Source: Porogramme epimiltina (Eukaryota > Basidiomycota > Agaricomycetes > Polyporales > Polyporaceae). Taken from it: a DNA stretch of 26,699 nucleotides. A program made the translations under genes and the position numbers. The DNA lies in the NCBI GenBank assembly GCA_900155495.1, contig FTLJ01000255.1, positions 968 to 27,666 on the forward strand. The letters are read 5' to 3'. The notes below the pieces were generated by a model. That model was not told where the DNA came from. It ran no database searches and was given only the letters and a program-made list of their open reading frames with translations. Of the stretch, positions 1-8,485 are shown one piece after another (position 1 is the first letter of the stretch; each line of letters opens with the position of its first letter).

Positions 1-1
1 G

Positions 2-364
2 CTTCGGACGATTGGGGGCCTTATTGAGGAGGTTGGCGAGCTGGGACGGCAGGGAGACGGGTGCGAGGGGCGAGCCATAGGTGTGGGGGCAGCGTCGGGG
101 GCGACGGGCGGCGACAGCTGGGGTGAGCGGCTAGAAGGGTGGGGAGCGGAGAGGGTGAGCTGAGGAGGCGGCCACCCTAACCTAACCTTCACATAGTTGA
201 ACGGCGAGGAGGAGGAGGACGACGAGGAGGATGAGGACGGCGAGGCGGCAGACGGCGAAGAAAGGCACGAAAGAGCACAAGTCCGCAGGCGCCGGATCCG
301 GAACTGGCCCGTGCGCGTTCGGCGCTTGTGCTGCCACGTCCTCTGTCATGACTTGTCTTCGTAA
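2..364 (+). CDS. 3' end of an unrecognised gene with an acidic C-terminal tail (partial, tentative)
   Basis: The gene runs in from the left edge of the window. One frame is open from base 2 to a possible donor at 155 (GTGAGC). The 42 nt intron ends in CTAACCTAACCTTCACATAG at 196, with a good branch point. The second exon, 197-364, continues in phase and starts with a strongly acidic stretch (LNGEEEEDDEEDEDGEAADG). It then turns basic and stops at TAA 362-364. The upstream part reads LRTIGGLIEEVGELGRQ, which could be helical. I do not recognise the family. Acidic tails like this are common in nuclear and ribosome-related proteins, but that does not assign a function. The intron is short and the low-complexity codons could arise by chance, so this is a weak model. 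The next + strand start (632) suggests the two genes are head-to-tail. Confidence 0.3.
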
Positions 365-631
365 CTTGTTCTTATCCTGCCCACCTCGCTGTCTCCGTAC
401 GTCATCTCTGCGCTCGTTCTAGCCGGCCCCCACGCGAAACTGCAAAACCAAGTGTTATATTGTGTGCGTAATCCTCTCACAACAAGCCCCATCCTCACTT
501 TTTGCCTACATCCGTCCACGTCGCCGCCGAAGCCCATACCGCCCCCGGTACCCCCGTGCACGCCGGTGCTCCGCCATACTCGGTCTCGTCGTCGCCCCAC
601 ACCCCCGATACTCCTGATACCCCGAGTCGAC

Positions 632-1640
632 TATGTCGTCGTCGACGTCGACGTCCCCCGCGTCGTCCGCGCCGCCATCGACACTACTCGGGTATGAGGA
701 CCACTCGGTTCGGGTCGTCGGGAGCGGCACCGTTGGCGCGCCCATACCGATGGAGACGTCCCCCGCTTGAGCAAATCGTCAACGTCATCTGCACCGAAGG
801 CGCCCCAGCTTTCATCAAAGTCAGCTTGGGCAAAGGCCGCGATGAGTACCTCCTTCCCTTTGCCGCTCTTGATGCATGGCCTCATCCTTCGGCACCGCAG
901 ACGTGTATTTGCGCGTCCGCCCCGCCCTTCTCCTGCATTCGTATGTCTTTCCTCATCTTCACTTCATGAACACCCTGACAAATTCACGATGCTCGCCGCC
1001 ACCATATCCCTGACTCTTTCGTCACCCGTGGGTTCTTCGACGATGCCCTCCGCCACTATGTCCCGCGTCGCCTGTGAGTCACGTATACATTGCCCCTCTC
1101 GCCCTCCCTGTTAGCTTAAGGCGGGTTTACGCAAGTGCACGACACGAGGCGCTCTCTTACGGTTCGTGTGCAGTTCAACTTGGAGGGCCTCTTTCCGTAA
1201 CTCACACATGACATACGACCGTCTCCCTAGGACGCGGACAAGGCCCTCGCGCGCGCTAACGACAAACTCCTCCGCGGATGCAAGCTCGTTGTCACCTACG
1301 CGAACTAGGCCCCGCTCAACACCGGGTTTGGGGTGGGTGCGAAGAGTCGCCACGTGAAGAGTGAGGCCGACAAACCTACCACGCTCAGCCTCCTCAAGAG
1401 TGCGGGTGGCAGGCGTTCATCTGACGCGTAAGTCCCCCCACCGTCCCTCCGCCTCTATTCTGCGCCCATCCGCGTTCCGGGGGCATCGAATCTCGCGCTG
1501 ACTCGTGCTGCGTCTCATTGTGTAACAGGATCAACGCAAAGATCGCGCGCGTGGAGGCGAAGTCCCGGCAGCTCGAGCACACCGGCGTGTCCACGTCGAC
1601 GGCCGGGCCCTCGTCGTCCCCGGTGATCTCCGCGCTGTGA
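632..1640 (+). pseudogene. RBM18-like RRM RNA-binding protein gene, apparently broken
   Basis: Three pieces recall the small RRM protein RBM18. An ATG at 632 opens MSSSTSTSPAS followed by GYEDHSVRVVGSGTVGAPIP, then meets TGA at about 768. A segment following an acceptor near 1229 reads DADKALARANDKLLRGCKLV plus VTYAN, which resembles the last helix and strand of an RRM. The same frame goes on to KPTTLSLLKSA, a donor at 1428 (GTAAGT), an acceptor at 1528, then INAKIARVEAKSRQLE and stop at 1638-1640. The coiled C-terminal motif AKI..(I/V)EAK is, from memory, a feature of RBM18 proteins. The frame carries a TAG at 1306-1308, directly after VTYAN, where a Gln codon (CAG) would be one change away. 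I could not find a convincing RNP2/RNP1 core in 770-1200; only weak KAG...RG-like traces remain. A mis-modelled functional gene with unusual introns is possible. Confidence 0.4.
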
Positions 1641-1791
1641 CCCGGCCGTCCGTCCCCCCGAAAAGGTGCGTAGAACCTAGGTCTGCGCTACCACTAGTAT
1701 ACACTTGTATTCTCGTCTATGAATACCATCGTCTATATGTGAACATCCGCGTGTGCACGACTGTGTGTGTGTCCGCCCCAATATATAATAT
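1641..1791. other. Spacer after the RBM18-like remnant
   Basis: No coding signal. AT content rises toward the repeat field, with a TGTGTGTGT run near 1761 and an ATATATAATAT stretch near 1780. This could be the 3' untranslated region of the preceding remnant. Confidence 0.3.
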
Positions 1792-1849
1792 GTGGTTCAT
1801 ATAGAGAGGTATAGTGCATTGTAGGCTTACAGTGCACTATGTAAACCAC
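1792..1849. repeat. Imperfect inverted repeat (hairpin)
   Basis: The left arm starts GTGGTTCATATAG and continues TAGTGCATTGTAG. The right arm, read on the minus strand, is GTGGTTTACATAGTGCACTGTAA. The arms pair well apart from a ~10 nt insertion (about TAGAGAGGTA) in the left arm. It lies at the edge of the CTACA/CTATA repeat field and probably belongs to the same element. Confidence 0.55.
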
Positions 1850-1869
1850 CACCCAAAAAATATTGCCCT

Positions 1870-2052
1870 ACGATGTGCTATGTAAGAGCTCCCCGAGATT
1901 ATAGTGTGCTATAGGGTGCAACAAGGCACCCCAGCCGTGCTACAGGGTGCTACAGGGCGCTACATGGCCGCCTAGGCGCCCACTGTTGCGTCTCAGAGCA
2001 GGGGGGTTGCAACCGCGCTACAGGTGCTATATAGACTACATTGTACTACAGT
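1870..2052. repeat. Degenerate tandem repeat of GTGCTA(C/T)AGG-type units
   Basis: Repeated 10-11 nt units of the form GTGCTATAGG / GTGCTACAGG / GCGCTACA recur at about 1874, 1905, 1911, 1938, 1948, 1958, 2016 and 2024, ending in ACTACATTGTACTACAGTG near 2050. Units have drifted and spacing is irregular. It looks like a decayed minisatellite or the terminal part of a non-autonomous element. No protein is encoded. Confidence 0.6.
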
Positions 2053-2870
2053 GGGGCGGGGATTTTTTCTGATGCAGTTCACCACTGAGTGCGTGGTGCT
2101 CCACCTGGACAGACGTCTGGCGTGTCTACGAGGACGTGTGCATGATGTGCGCAAGCCTCTGGATGGGTGTATGGAAGAACACCTCAACGCCTGTGCTCGC
2201 CGGGCTCTTGTGATGCCCGGACACTTGGACGAACGCCCGCCTAGATGGCGAGGATGCTTGGGCAGGGCATCGAGGGCCGCTCTCTTGGCGGCATTCCCGC
2301 GCTCAAGCGCGTGTGCACGATGTCGCCTTTGCGTGGGCGGGCAGCAGCAAGGCAAACGGGGGGCGTCACTGCTGTGTCCGCCGTGGAGGCCCGCTCCCTC
2401 TGAAGGGATATTTATCCCCTGGGCGCGCAGCGGCCTGCCCGAGCCGTGGCCGTGAAGGCGCGGCGCGCACCGCAGGACGTGACAACTCTCGCGCTGTTCA
2501 ACACGGTGACTTCCGCGCCCGCTCGGGCGCGGTGCTCCCGCGGTTTGTGATTCTACTCAAGGTGCGACATTTTCAGTAGGCACCAGACGACTCCCTGCGC
2601 GCAGCCCTAGGCTGTGCTTCACGCCGAAGGACGTGATGTCGTTCGAGCTGAGCCCGTTCAGCAGACTGGATGCGCAGTTTATGGAGTGGTTCAGGGAGGA
2701 GTGCGGTAGCGAGACGCGGGTACTTGTGTGGAGAGGATGGAAGGCGTCGCTGTCAGCCTCAGTCAGGACCTTGTAGGACTTATCTTCGGCTTCAATGGTT
2801 GACGGTGGATGTTCATACGGCCCCTGTCACGCGGTATTTCATCCTTTTCTGTTATAGTACGACTATATCA
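2053..2870 (+). pseudogene. Unrecognised degenerate coding remnant with no intact frame
   Basis: No complete gene can be modelled. The most gene-like piece is at about 2625-2760, reading PKDVMSFELSPFSRLDAQ then FMEWFREECGSETRVLVWRG. This is amphipathic and normal in composition. Upstream, two competing frames are partly open: one reads KARRAPQDVTTLALFNTV, the other GAVLPRFVILLK followed by a possible intron (GTGCGA at about 2561 to an AG at about 2608). Competing frames and missing starts suggest a decayed gene rather than a live one. I cannot name the family. Random open frames in GC-rich DNA are the alternative. Confidence 0.2.
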
Positions 2871-3062
2871 CTGTGGATAGTCATCAGCAAAATGTCAGCA
2901 TTACAAGTGCCACTTATGCTGGCTTTTCCTAGCTATTTCGTACTATTTCGTACTATTTCGTGCTCACAAGCAGGAAATAGCCCGAAGTAGTGTGAAATAG
3001 TGAGGAATAGTCGTCAAAAGTCGCACTTGTAAAGCTGACTTTTTGCTGATGCTATCTGTGAG
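2871..3062. mobile_element. MITE-like foldback element (~190 bp)
   Basis: Long imperfect terminal inverted repeats. The left arm 2871-2914 begins CTGTGGATAGTCATCAGCAA. The right arm 3019-3062, read on the minus strand, begins CTCACAGATAGCATCAGCAA. About 36 of 42 aligned positions agree. The interior is also palindromic: CTATTTCGTACTATTTCGTA (from 2933) pairs with the CTATT-rich reverse complement of 2974-3010, so the whole element can fold into one hairpin. It has no coding capacity. No clear target-site duplication is visible, so exact ends and superfamily are unknown. It is AT-rich compared with its surroundings. Confidence 0.65.
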
Positions 3063-3399
3063 CTGGAGTGAACGAAGTTTGTAGAATCGGATCCGGCGGG
3101 GTCGTCCCCGCGGTAGAACAAGTTGATAATACGCACAGTCACGTGACTTTCATGTGGACCTTCCCTAGAGCAGCTCCAAGCATATATGGGTCGTTCTCCT
3201 TCGGGGTCCTATCAAAACTGTCCAGCCATCAGGATTCCATTTGTTCACACTCGCATGTTATGCAAGAGATGTGTGGGAGTATTTGACCTCCATGATATAC
3301 CAAAACCGGATTGAACGGTCTACATATAGCGGATCATGTAGTGTGACTGCCGTCCCAGCCTTAACCCCGGACCACAGAAAACCCAGTTGGCAATCCATC
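3063..3399. other. Non-coding spacer
   Basis: I see no gene, RNA or clear repeat. It lies between the foldback element and the 3' end of the decayed tandem copy A. Base composition is mixed and less GC-rich than the gene blocks. Confidence 0.4.
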
Positions 3400-3404
3400 T
3401 AAAC

Positions 3405-4188
3405 GCGTCGACCTCGCTCGAACGCGTGAACGGAGGCTGACGCGAGCCCTCTCCTTCGTGAGTCGCCAGAGCATGTCCCACCGCCGACCCGTCCTTGGGC
3501 GTCGTACTCGCCTTAGGACGTGTCGGCGGCGGGGTACCCTCTACCAGCGCGCACTAGGCGCGGAGGGGACATGCCTCGACCTCCTATCATCTTCTGCGGC
3601 TCTGGAAGAGGGCGAGCCGTGAGGAACAGGCCGGTGAGGGGACGACGGGCGACGTACCTGCAGCCATCCTCCGAGTCGGCCTCCGCCGCATCTCTGCAGC
3701 GACACGGCGAGTTCGGAGTGCGATCTCCCGAGGGACCATCGAGGTGTCGGTAGGGCTGACGGCGGGAGCGGGGAAGACTTGAGGCCGGTTGTGGCGGGGA
3801 AGGGGTGTAATAGCTCCCTGTCACGTGCTTGATTACGCGTTTTGATTTTGACTACTTACGCCTTACGATACACTTAGTTACTCTTTGACGAACCAACACG
3901 TACACCCAGGGCCCTCGCCCAGTAATGGGTCGGTGCTCGCGGGTCTCCTCGCCTCCTCGCTTGTCTCTCTACGCGTGACCTCGACGCCGACCATTACAAG
4001 GGGATGGGAGGGCAATCGGGAACGAGGCGGGGGCCACTCCCAGCCCCCTCCGGAGAGGGGTCGGGTGGCCGAGTCGGGTGGAAGAGATAGGCGAGCATAT
4101 TGGTACCACACGAATACGACTGGTGGAGCGGTAGTGTGGTGGTGGTTTGGCTGAAGGAGAGGACGCAGTTCAGCGGGGGGGTTATATA
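3405..4188 (-). pseudogene. Tandem copy A of an unknown small gene, nonsense-broken
   Basis: Diverged duplicate of the intact gene at 4567-5037. The TATA box (minus TATATAA at 4182-4188) sits in a region matching the TATA region of copy B. Exon 1 keeps SELAVSLQRCGGGRLGGWLQ before a GTACGT donor near 3657. Exon 2, after an AG near 3603, keeps QKMIGGRGM.PPRLVRAG and then reads ADTS-stop. The TAA stands where copy B has a Val codon, directly before the shared GEYDA. Beyond the stop, the frame continues similar to copy B for a few residues. The promoter-proximal part (about 3830-4130) no longer matches copy B and no equivalent start codon is found. Copy A is about 170 bp longer between TATA box and shared exon. 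It could still be transcribed, but the product would lack the C-terminal third. Confidence 0.5.
4182..4188 (-). promoter_or_regulatory. TATA box of tandem copy A
   Basis: TATATAA on the minus strand, followed by a C-rich run. It matches the position and surroundings of the copy B box at 5171-5176. Confidence 0.5.
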
Positions 4189-4194
4189 GACTCC

Positions 4195-4560
4195 TAGTGG
4201 GAGGCTGACGCTGCCTTCTTCACGGTGCGGCTAGGATATCTGCCGACGTTAGCCTCTCCGTGAAGCGAAGAGCAGGGTTCGGGATCGACGCGCATGCACA
4301 CCACGATATGTTGCCCGGCATGACCGATCTCGGCCGCTCGAAGGCTGACCCGCGACGCCAAAGAACACGATCGGCGTCGACGCTCGGGAGCATTTAAATG
4401 CGGATTGGCTGACACTTGCCGTGACCGATCCCTCACAGAGAGAGGTGTAGAGTCAACGCACGGGTATGCATTGCTGTTGGTACGGCGCGCCGGACAAGAT
4501 ACAAGCGTTCGAGTCGCATCCGCCACCGTACCCCGCTAGGCCGCGCACATCCGACAACCC
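4195..4560. other. Spacer between the tandem copies
   Basis: It lies upstream of the copy A promoter and downstream of the copy B stop. The part next to copy A (about 4190-4250) resembles the sequence just upstream of the copy B TATA box (about 5180-5240). No convincing gene is present. Confidence 0.35.
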
Positions 4561-4566
4561 ACTTGA

Positions 4567-5037
4567 CTATCCACCCAACCGCATCAACGCGCGAATAGCG
4601 TCGACGCGCACCTCCCTCGTGATTCCATAGCATGTCCCGTCACCGAACCGTCTGAGGGCGTCGTACTCGCCCACAGACGTCGGCTTTGTGGGACCCCCAC
4701 GCACCAGGCGCGAAGGGAACATGCCTCGATCCCCTATCATCTTGCGCTGCTCTGAGAACGAGACATTTGAGAATCATATTCGGCGGGAAGAGTGAGGCTG
4801 ACATACCTGCGACCGTCCACCAAATTGGCCTCCGCCGTGTCTCTGCAGTGACGCGGCGAACTTGGCTGCGCATTCCGGAGGGACCGTCGAGGTATCCGGA
4901 GCGCTGGGGGTGGCAAGAGGGCGCAAGACTTGAGACCGGTTGCGGCGAGGGAGGGTTGAGTGGGGAGTTGTCGGTGCACGGGGCCTTTCCGAGCGTTCGT
5001 CCGGTGGACGAGTAGGATGGAAGAAGAAGCGGGACAT
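4567..5037 (-). CDS. Small two-exon gene of unknown family (tandem copy B, 137 aa)
   Basis: Exons 5037..4807 and 4749..4567; the phases close exactly. The ATG at 5037 (MSRFFFHPTRPPDERSER) is the first ATG after a TATA box at 5171-5176. The intron has a GTATGT donor and an AG acceptor at 4751-4750. Exon 1 is basic and proline-rich, probably disordered, ending AAKFAASLQRHGGGQFGGRS. Exon 2 reads QRKMIGDRGMFPSRLVRGG, then EYDALRRFGDGTCYGITREV and RVDAIRALMRLGG-stop, and looks folded. No signal peptide or membrane helix is visible. I do not recognise the family. Conservation of the exon 1 end, intron position and exon 2 start with copy A argues that it is a real gene. The 3' splice site was chosen to keep frame: the nearer AG (4753-4752) would give an early stop. 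Confidence 0.5.
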
Positions 5038-5170
5038 CGGGGCTAGCCTTGTGTTCCGCTTCAGACTGATGGCCGGGGTGCAAGTTCCGAGGCTGGTGTC
5101 GATGAGAGACGACTTGCGCCTTGGGAGTGGTGGTGGTTCAGTGGAGAGAGAGGCGAGGTCCGGTGGGGGG

Positions 5171-5176
5171 TTTATA
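5171..5176 (-). promoter_or_regulatory. TATA box of tandem copy B
   Basis: TATAAA on the minus strand, followed by a C-run (CCCCCCACCGG). It is about 135 bp upstream of the ATG at 5037, with no ATG between. Confidence 0.55.
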
Positions 5177-5249
5177 TGCACTTCGGAGGCGGGGCTGACC
5201 GCGCCCTTGCCGTTCCTCGGCTGCGATGTCTGTTGTAGTCAGCTCATGA

Positions 5250-5578
5250 AGGCCTCCGTGGAAGCGAACAGCTTCGAAGCAATGTAATTGGGCAAAGCTT
5301 CACAGGCCTCTGCCTTCAGATTCCATGTATAGGACTGGCTGAGGGATGCGGCAATGGCTCCCGTCTACATTGTGCTCCCATACTTGTGTCAACGATGAAG
5401 CTGTCGCTAGATGCTGTACATACCGAAACCACTGCCCTGTGTCCACTGAGCGATGCTGGATGCACTGTGAGGGGTGAGATGGTCAATAGACTTGTGTAGG
5501 GCTTGGAATGAGATACGTCGAGGAGGTCGGGCTACAGCGCAAAGGGGAGTGAGAAGGACACGCGACCGCGTCTGGATT
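5250..5578. other. Spacer, probably the 3' region of the F-box gene
   Basis: No coding signal. It contains the downstream flank of the F-box-type gene and the upstream flank of tandem copy B, both on the minus strand. Confidence 0.4.
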
Positions 5579-7430
5579 TTATGAAGATCTGACAGGAGAA
5601 TAAGCCGGCCCCCTACGCCTCCGCCCCCATTCCCGCTCCTGCTTTCTCACTATCACAAACTCTGGATGTAGTTCGAGCACTCTGTTCCAATGTCGCCGAT
5701 ACCGTACTGTCCTACCGATACGCCGACGCTCTTCTGAGGAAAGATCTTCGTCATCAAGTTCGTCCTCGCACGCAAACTCGGTGTCGATATTCTTGAGAGC
5801 GGGGAATGCGCCCGAGAGGAACGCTGCCGTTGGTAGGACATCGTTACTGCTGATCGGGGAAAGTCCGATGTCGAGGGCGACGAGCGCGTGCCGTTCTGCG
5901 CAGAGTGCGGGACGACGCTCTCGCATCACAACACCACCCATGAGCATACTCGAGCGCGGATTGAGCGGGAGCGTGAGGGTGAGGAGGTGTGGGCAGAAGT
6001 GCGAGACAAAAATGAGCGCGTCAAGTGTTGCGGGGGCACGACCGGAGGGCGTTGGAGGGAAGGTGAGGCCGAGGTGGAGCCGTCGTATCTTGGGCCAGGA
6101 GCGAACAAGGCGGCCAAATGTCTTGTTGTTAATGAAGAAGGGCACGGTGGGGGTGTCGAAAATTAGACTAGAGAGGCTATCGAGCATGGCAAGCGGGGCT
6201 AGGATGTCCTCGTCGACGACAGATTGCGTGGGCTTTGCGCGGCCGGCCATGGTGAAGTTAGCAATGCGAAGGTCGGTGAGATGATTTCGTGAAGGGCCCT
6301 CTGCGAGCGCGCAGAAGACGTCCCGGAGATCGTGTACAGGAATGTCGGCGTGTTTGAGTTGAACATTTAGTCCTTGTAGATTCGAAGAACTTGTTGCCCT
6401 AATCAACGCGGATAGGACAGGAAGTGAATCTTGACGAACGAGCACCAAAACGCGGAGCTGCGGGAAACAAACTTCACCGAAAGGGGCCTTGAATGATGTT
6501 ATGAATGTGTCTTTGTCCCTGTCGAGAAGCCTTGTCCTGAGATCGGTGAGACATGGGAGGGCAGCAAGGTGGGACAGTGCTTGAGACGTGATTGGCACTG
6601 AATCGGTGGAAACATAGCAGAGGTAGCGGAAGGAGCATATCACGGACGAGATGTGGGAAACGAATATGTTTGAGAACCCACAGATAGGGTTTATGCTGAA
6701 GATCGATAGATCGGGAACATCAGTTGATAGCCTCCTGAGCATGTGAACATATGCTGTTGATGTGTCCTGAGTGTTCGTGAGGTAAGGGCCGTTGAAATGA
6801 ATGTTGCTCAAACTGGGGTTAAAGAATGTTGGCATCATACGGAGGAAGAGCACGGCCTTCTCGAGGCGTGTATGAAAAACGCGTAGATTGGGTAGGTGGT
6901 CTGTTAATACGCTTGCTGACAATGCTTCCAGCGCCGACGTTGAGAGCTCATAACAATACGGAGGAAACGGGTCATCGAAGCGTTCTTGGCACAATATGCG
7001 TACCACCCGGGGTGCATAGTGCTTGAGGCGTGTGAAGTCGGATTCCCTGAGAGAGCGCGTTACGGTCTGAATATCTCGACATTAGTGACAGTGACAGCAC
7101 GTCCAAGGAAACATAAGGACTTACCAGGTGCCTGACTATCTCCCGCCCAAAGTCACTTCGAAGTTTTCTTTCTTCCAACCAAGCATCTTGTGGTAGTGTG
7201 TACACCAGAACTGCGTATCCGGGAATCGTGTTCCATAACACACTCACGGCATGTTCATGCAGCCTTTGCGATGTTCTTGCAAGCGACAAGAGAGCGTGTA
7301 TTCCAATATACCTTAACTCCCGGGGGTCTTCGTAGGAGGCTTTGTGTGACAGTAACTCGATGCATATGCCGAGCAGAACCTTGTCAGGGAGACAGAGAAG
7401 TGACTGTGCACATGGATGTGAGTCCGGCAT
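5579..7430 (-). CDS. F-box domain protein with LRR-like C-terminal region (597 aa)
   Basis: Exons 7430..7125 and 7066..5579. The 58 nt intron has a GTAAGT donor and a TTCAG acceptor; phase 0 on both sides. The N-terminus reads LLCLPDKVLLGICIELLSHK, then IGIHALLSLARTSQRLHEHA and VSVLWNTIPG. This fits the F-box pattern of basidiomycetes: LP.E/K....I, then LA.tsr.lhe.al..LW. The rest has leucine-rich helix/strand repeats (for example LPCLTDLRTRLLD, LDSLSSLIFDT, FCPHLLTLTLPL) like the degenerate LRR fold of the very large agaricomycete F-box families. The C-terminus is charged and basic (RRRIGRTVRYRRHWNRVLE). Such proteins are presumed SCF ubiquitin-ligase substrate adaptors through Skp1 binding; the substrate is unknown. 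The ATG at 7430 is the first good start before the F-box. The gene is intact. Confidence 0.8.
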
Positions 7431-7602
7431 ATGACGGAAGGACGGAGGTTCTGAGCAGAGTAGAACAGACGCTAGACTGGATGGATGTCAGTGGTGAATC
7501 GTTGTGTATGAGCACGAACCGGCAAGAAGTCCACACCGTGTGACCCGGCAAGCTCAGAATTGGATATGACGATATATTTTTGACGTGGGATGCAGAGGGA
7601 AC

Positions 7603-7673
7603 GCATTAATGGGGTAGTGGTAACCTGGGTCGTTGCCATCGACCCGCCGGGGGTTCGATTCCCCCTTAATGCA
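7603..7673 (+). tRNA. tRNA-Gly (anticodon GCC)
   Basis: It folds as a complete 71 nt cloverleaf. The acceptor stem GCATTAA pairs with TTAATGC and the discriminator is A (7673). The D arm is GGGT/ACCT around AGTGGTA. The anticodon stem GGTCG pairs with CGACC around loop TTGCCAT (anticodon GCC), and the T arm is GGGGG-TTCGATT-CCCCC. The internal A box (TGGGGTAGTGG) and B box (GGTTCGATTCC) are intact. A T6 run follows at 7703-7708. No intron is present. It decodes GGC and GGU glycine codons. It is divergently placed about 170 bp from the F-box gene start. Confidence 0.95.
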
Positions 7674-7702
7674 TAACGTAGTTCCCTCCGAGTATTGCTG
7701 TG

Positions 7703-7708
7703 TTTTTT
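7703..7708 (+). terminator. RNA polymerase III terminator of the tRNA gene
   Basis: A run of six T residues on the + strand, 30 nt past the tRNA 3' end. It is the first T run of four or more after the gene. Confidence 0.75.
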
Positions 7709-8485
7709 GTCTCGGATCGCAGCAAGATATGACGCACCGGTATCTCAACACTTGCGCCGCAACGATATTGAGTAAAGGAAAAGTTAATATTACAAACGCC
7801 GGGCAGGTGTTTTACAACAGGCGAGACACGGGTACCCAAGAGAAGAGAGCAAGAGAGCAACGGTACGAGAGAAAGCAGGCCTGGTAACATGAGCGAATCG
7901 GACTAGACGTCTAGTAACTTAATGTGGTATGAGGAGGTGGGGGACGTGCCAGGGGATCCTGGGGTCAGCGGAGTCGGGTGGTGTAGGGGGTGCGCTATAC
8001 GTGAGGGTGCATTGTTCGCGAGGACGGGGTCGTGCGGGGTGTCATCAGTGTCCTTGGGGGGAAGGGGGGGGGGAGGGTTACTAGTTTGGGGGGTTTTGTC
8101 GGGAGAAAAGTATGTAGATATACGCACAAACCGAGATTGTCTGCGTCCCTCGACCAGACAGACGAATCGTCGGCAAGTTGGGGTGTGCGCGACCCACAGC
8201 GCGTGGACTGCTGCGAGGACCGTAGATGTATGTAGGGGTGGGTGGGTTAGCTGGTGTGGAATCTATGCGGGGGAAACGCCTCATTCCCATTAGGGAACGG
8301 GGAAGCCTCCTATGGACAAGAAACCTCGGGCTGGCCTGAGGGACATCTCGAATCGTGGGTCGTAGTGTCGTGAAGGGGGCGTTACGTATTTACACGTTCT
8401 CCACGCTAGCAGGAGGCGGCAGCTGCTCAGCACGCGCGCGATGGGCACGAGCTTGCGCGTTCCTGCACAAGGAATGATCTCTGAG
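7709..8485. other. Intergenic region with a G-run cluster and a 14 bp palindrome
   Basis: No gene is seen. It includes the 3' region of the aquaglyceroporin, a perfect palindrome at 7902-7915 and a + strand G-run cluster at 8056-8093. G-run lengths there are 6, 10, 3 and 6, with loops AA, A and a 10 nt loop. Confidence 0.5.
7902..7915. promoter_or_regulatory. 14 bp perfect palindrome with TAGACGTCTA core
   Basis: ACTAGACGTCTAGT. It shares the 10 bp core TAGACGTCTA with the palindrome at 11016-11029. The centre GACGTC is the core of CRE/ATF-type bZIP sites. Function is inferred only. Confidence 0.35.
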
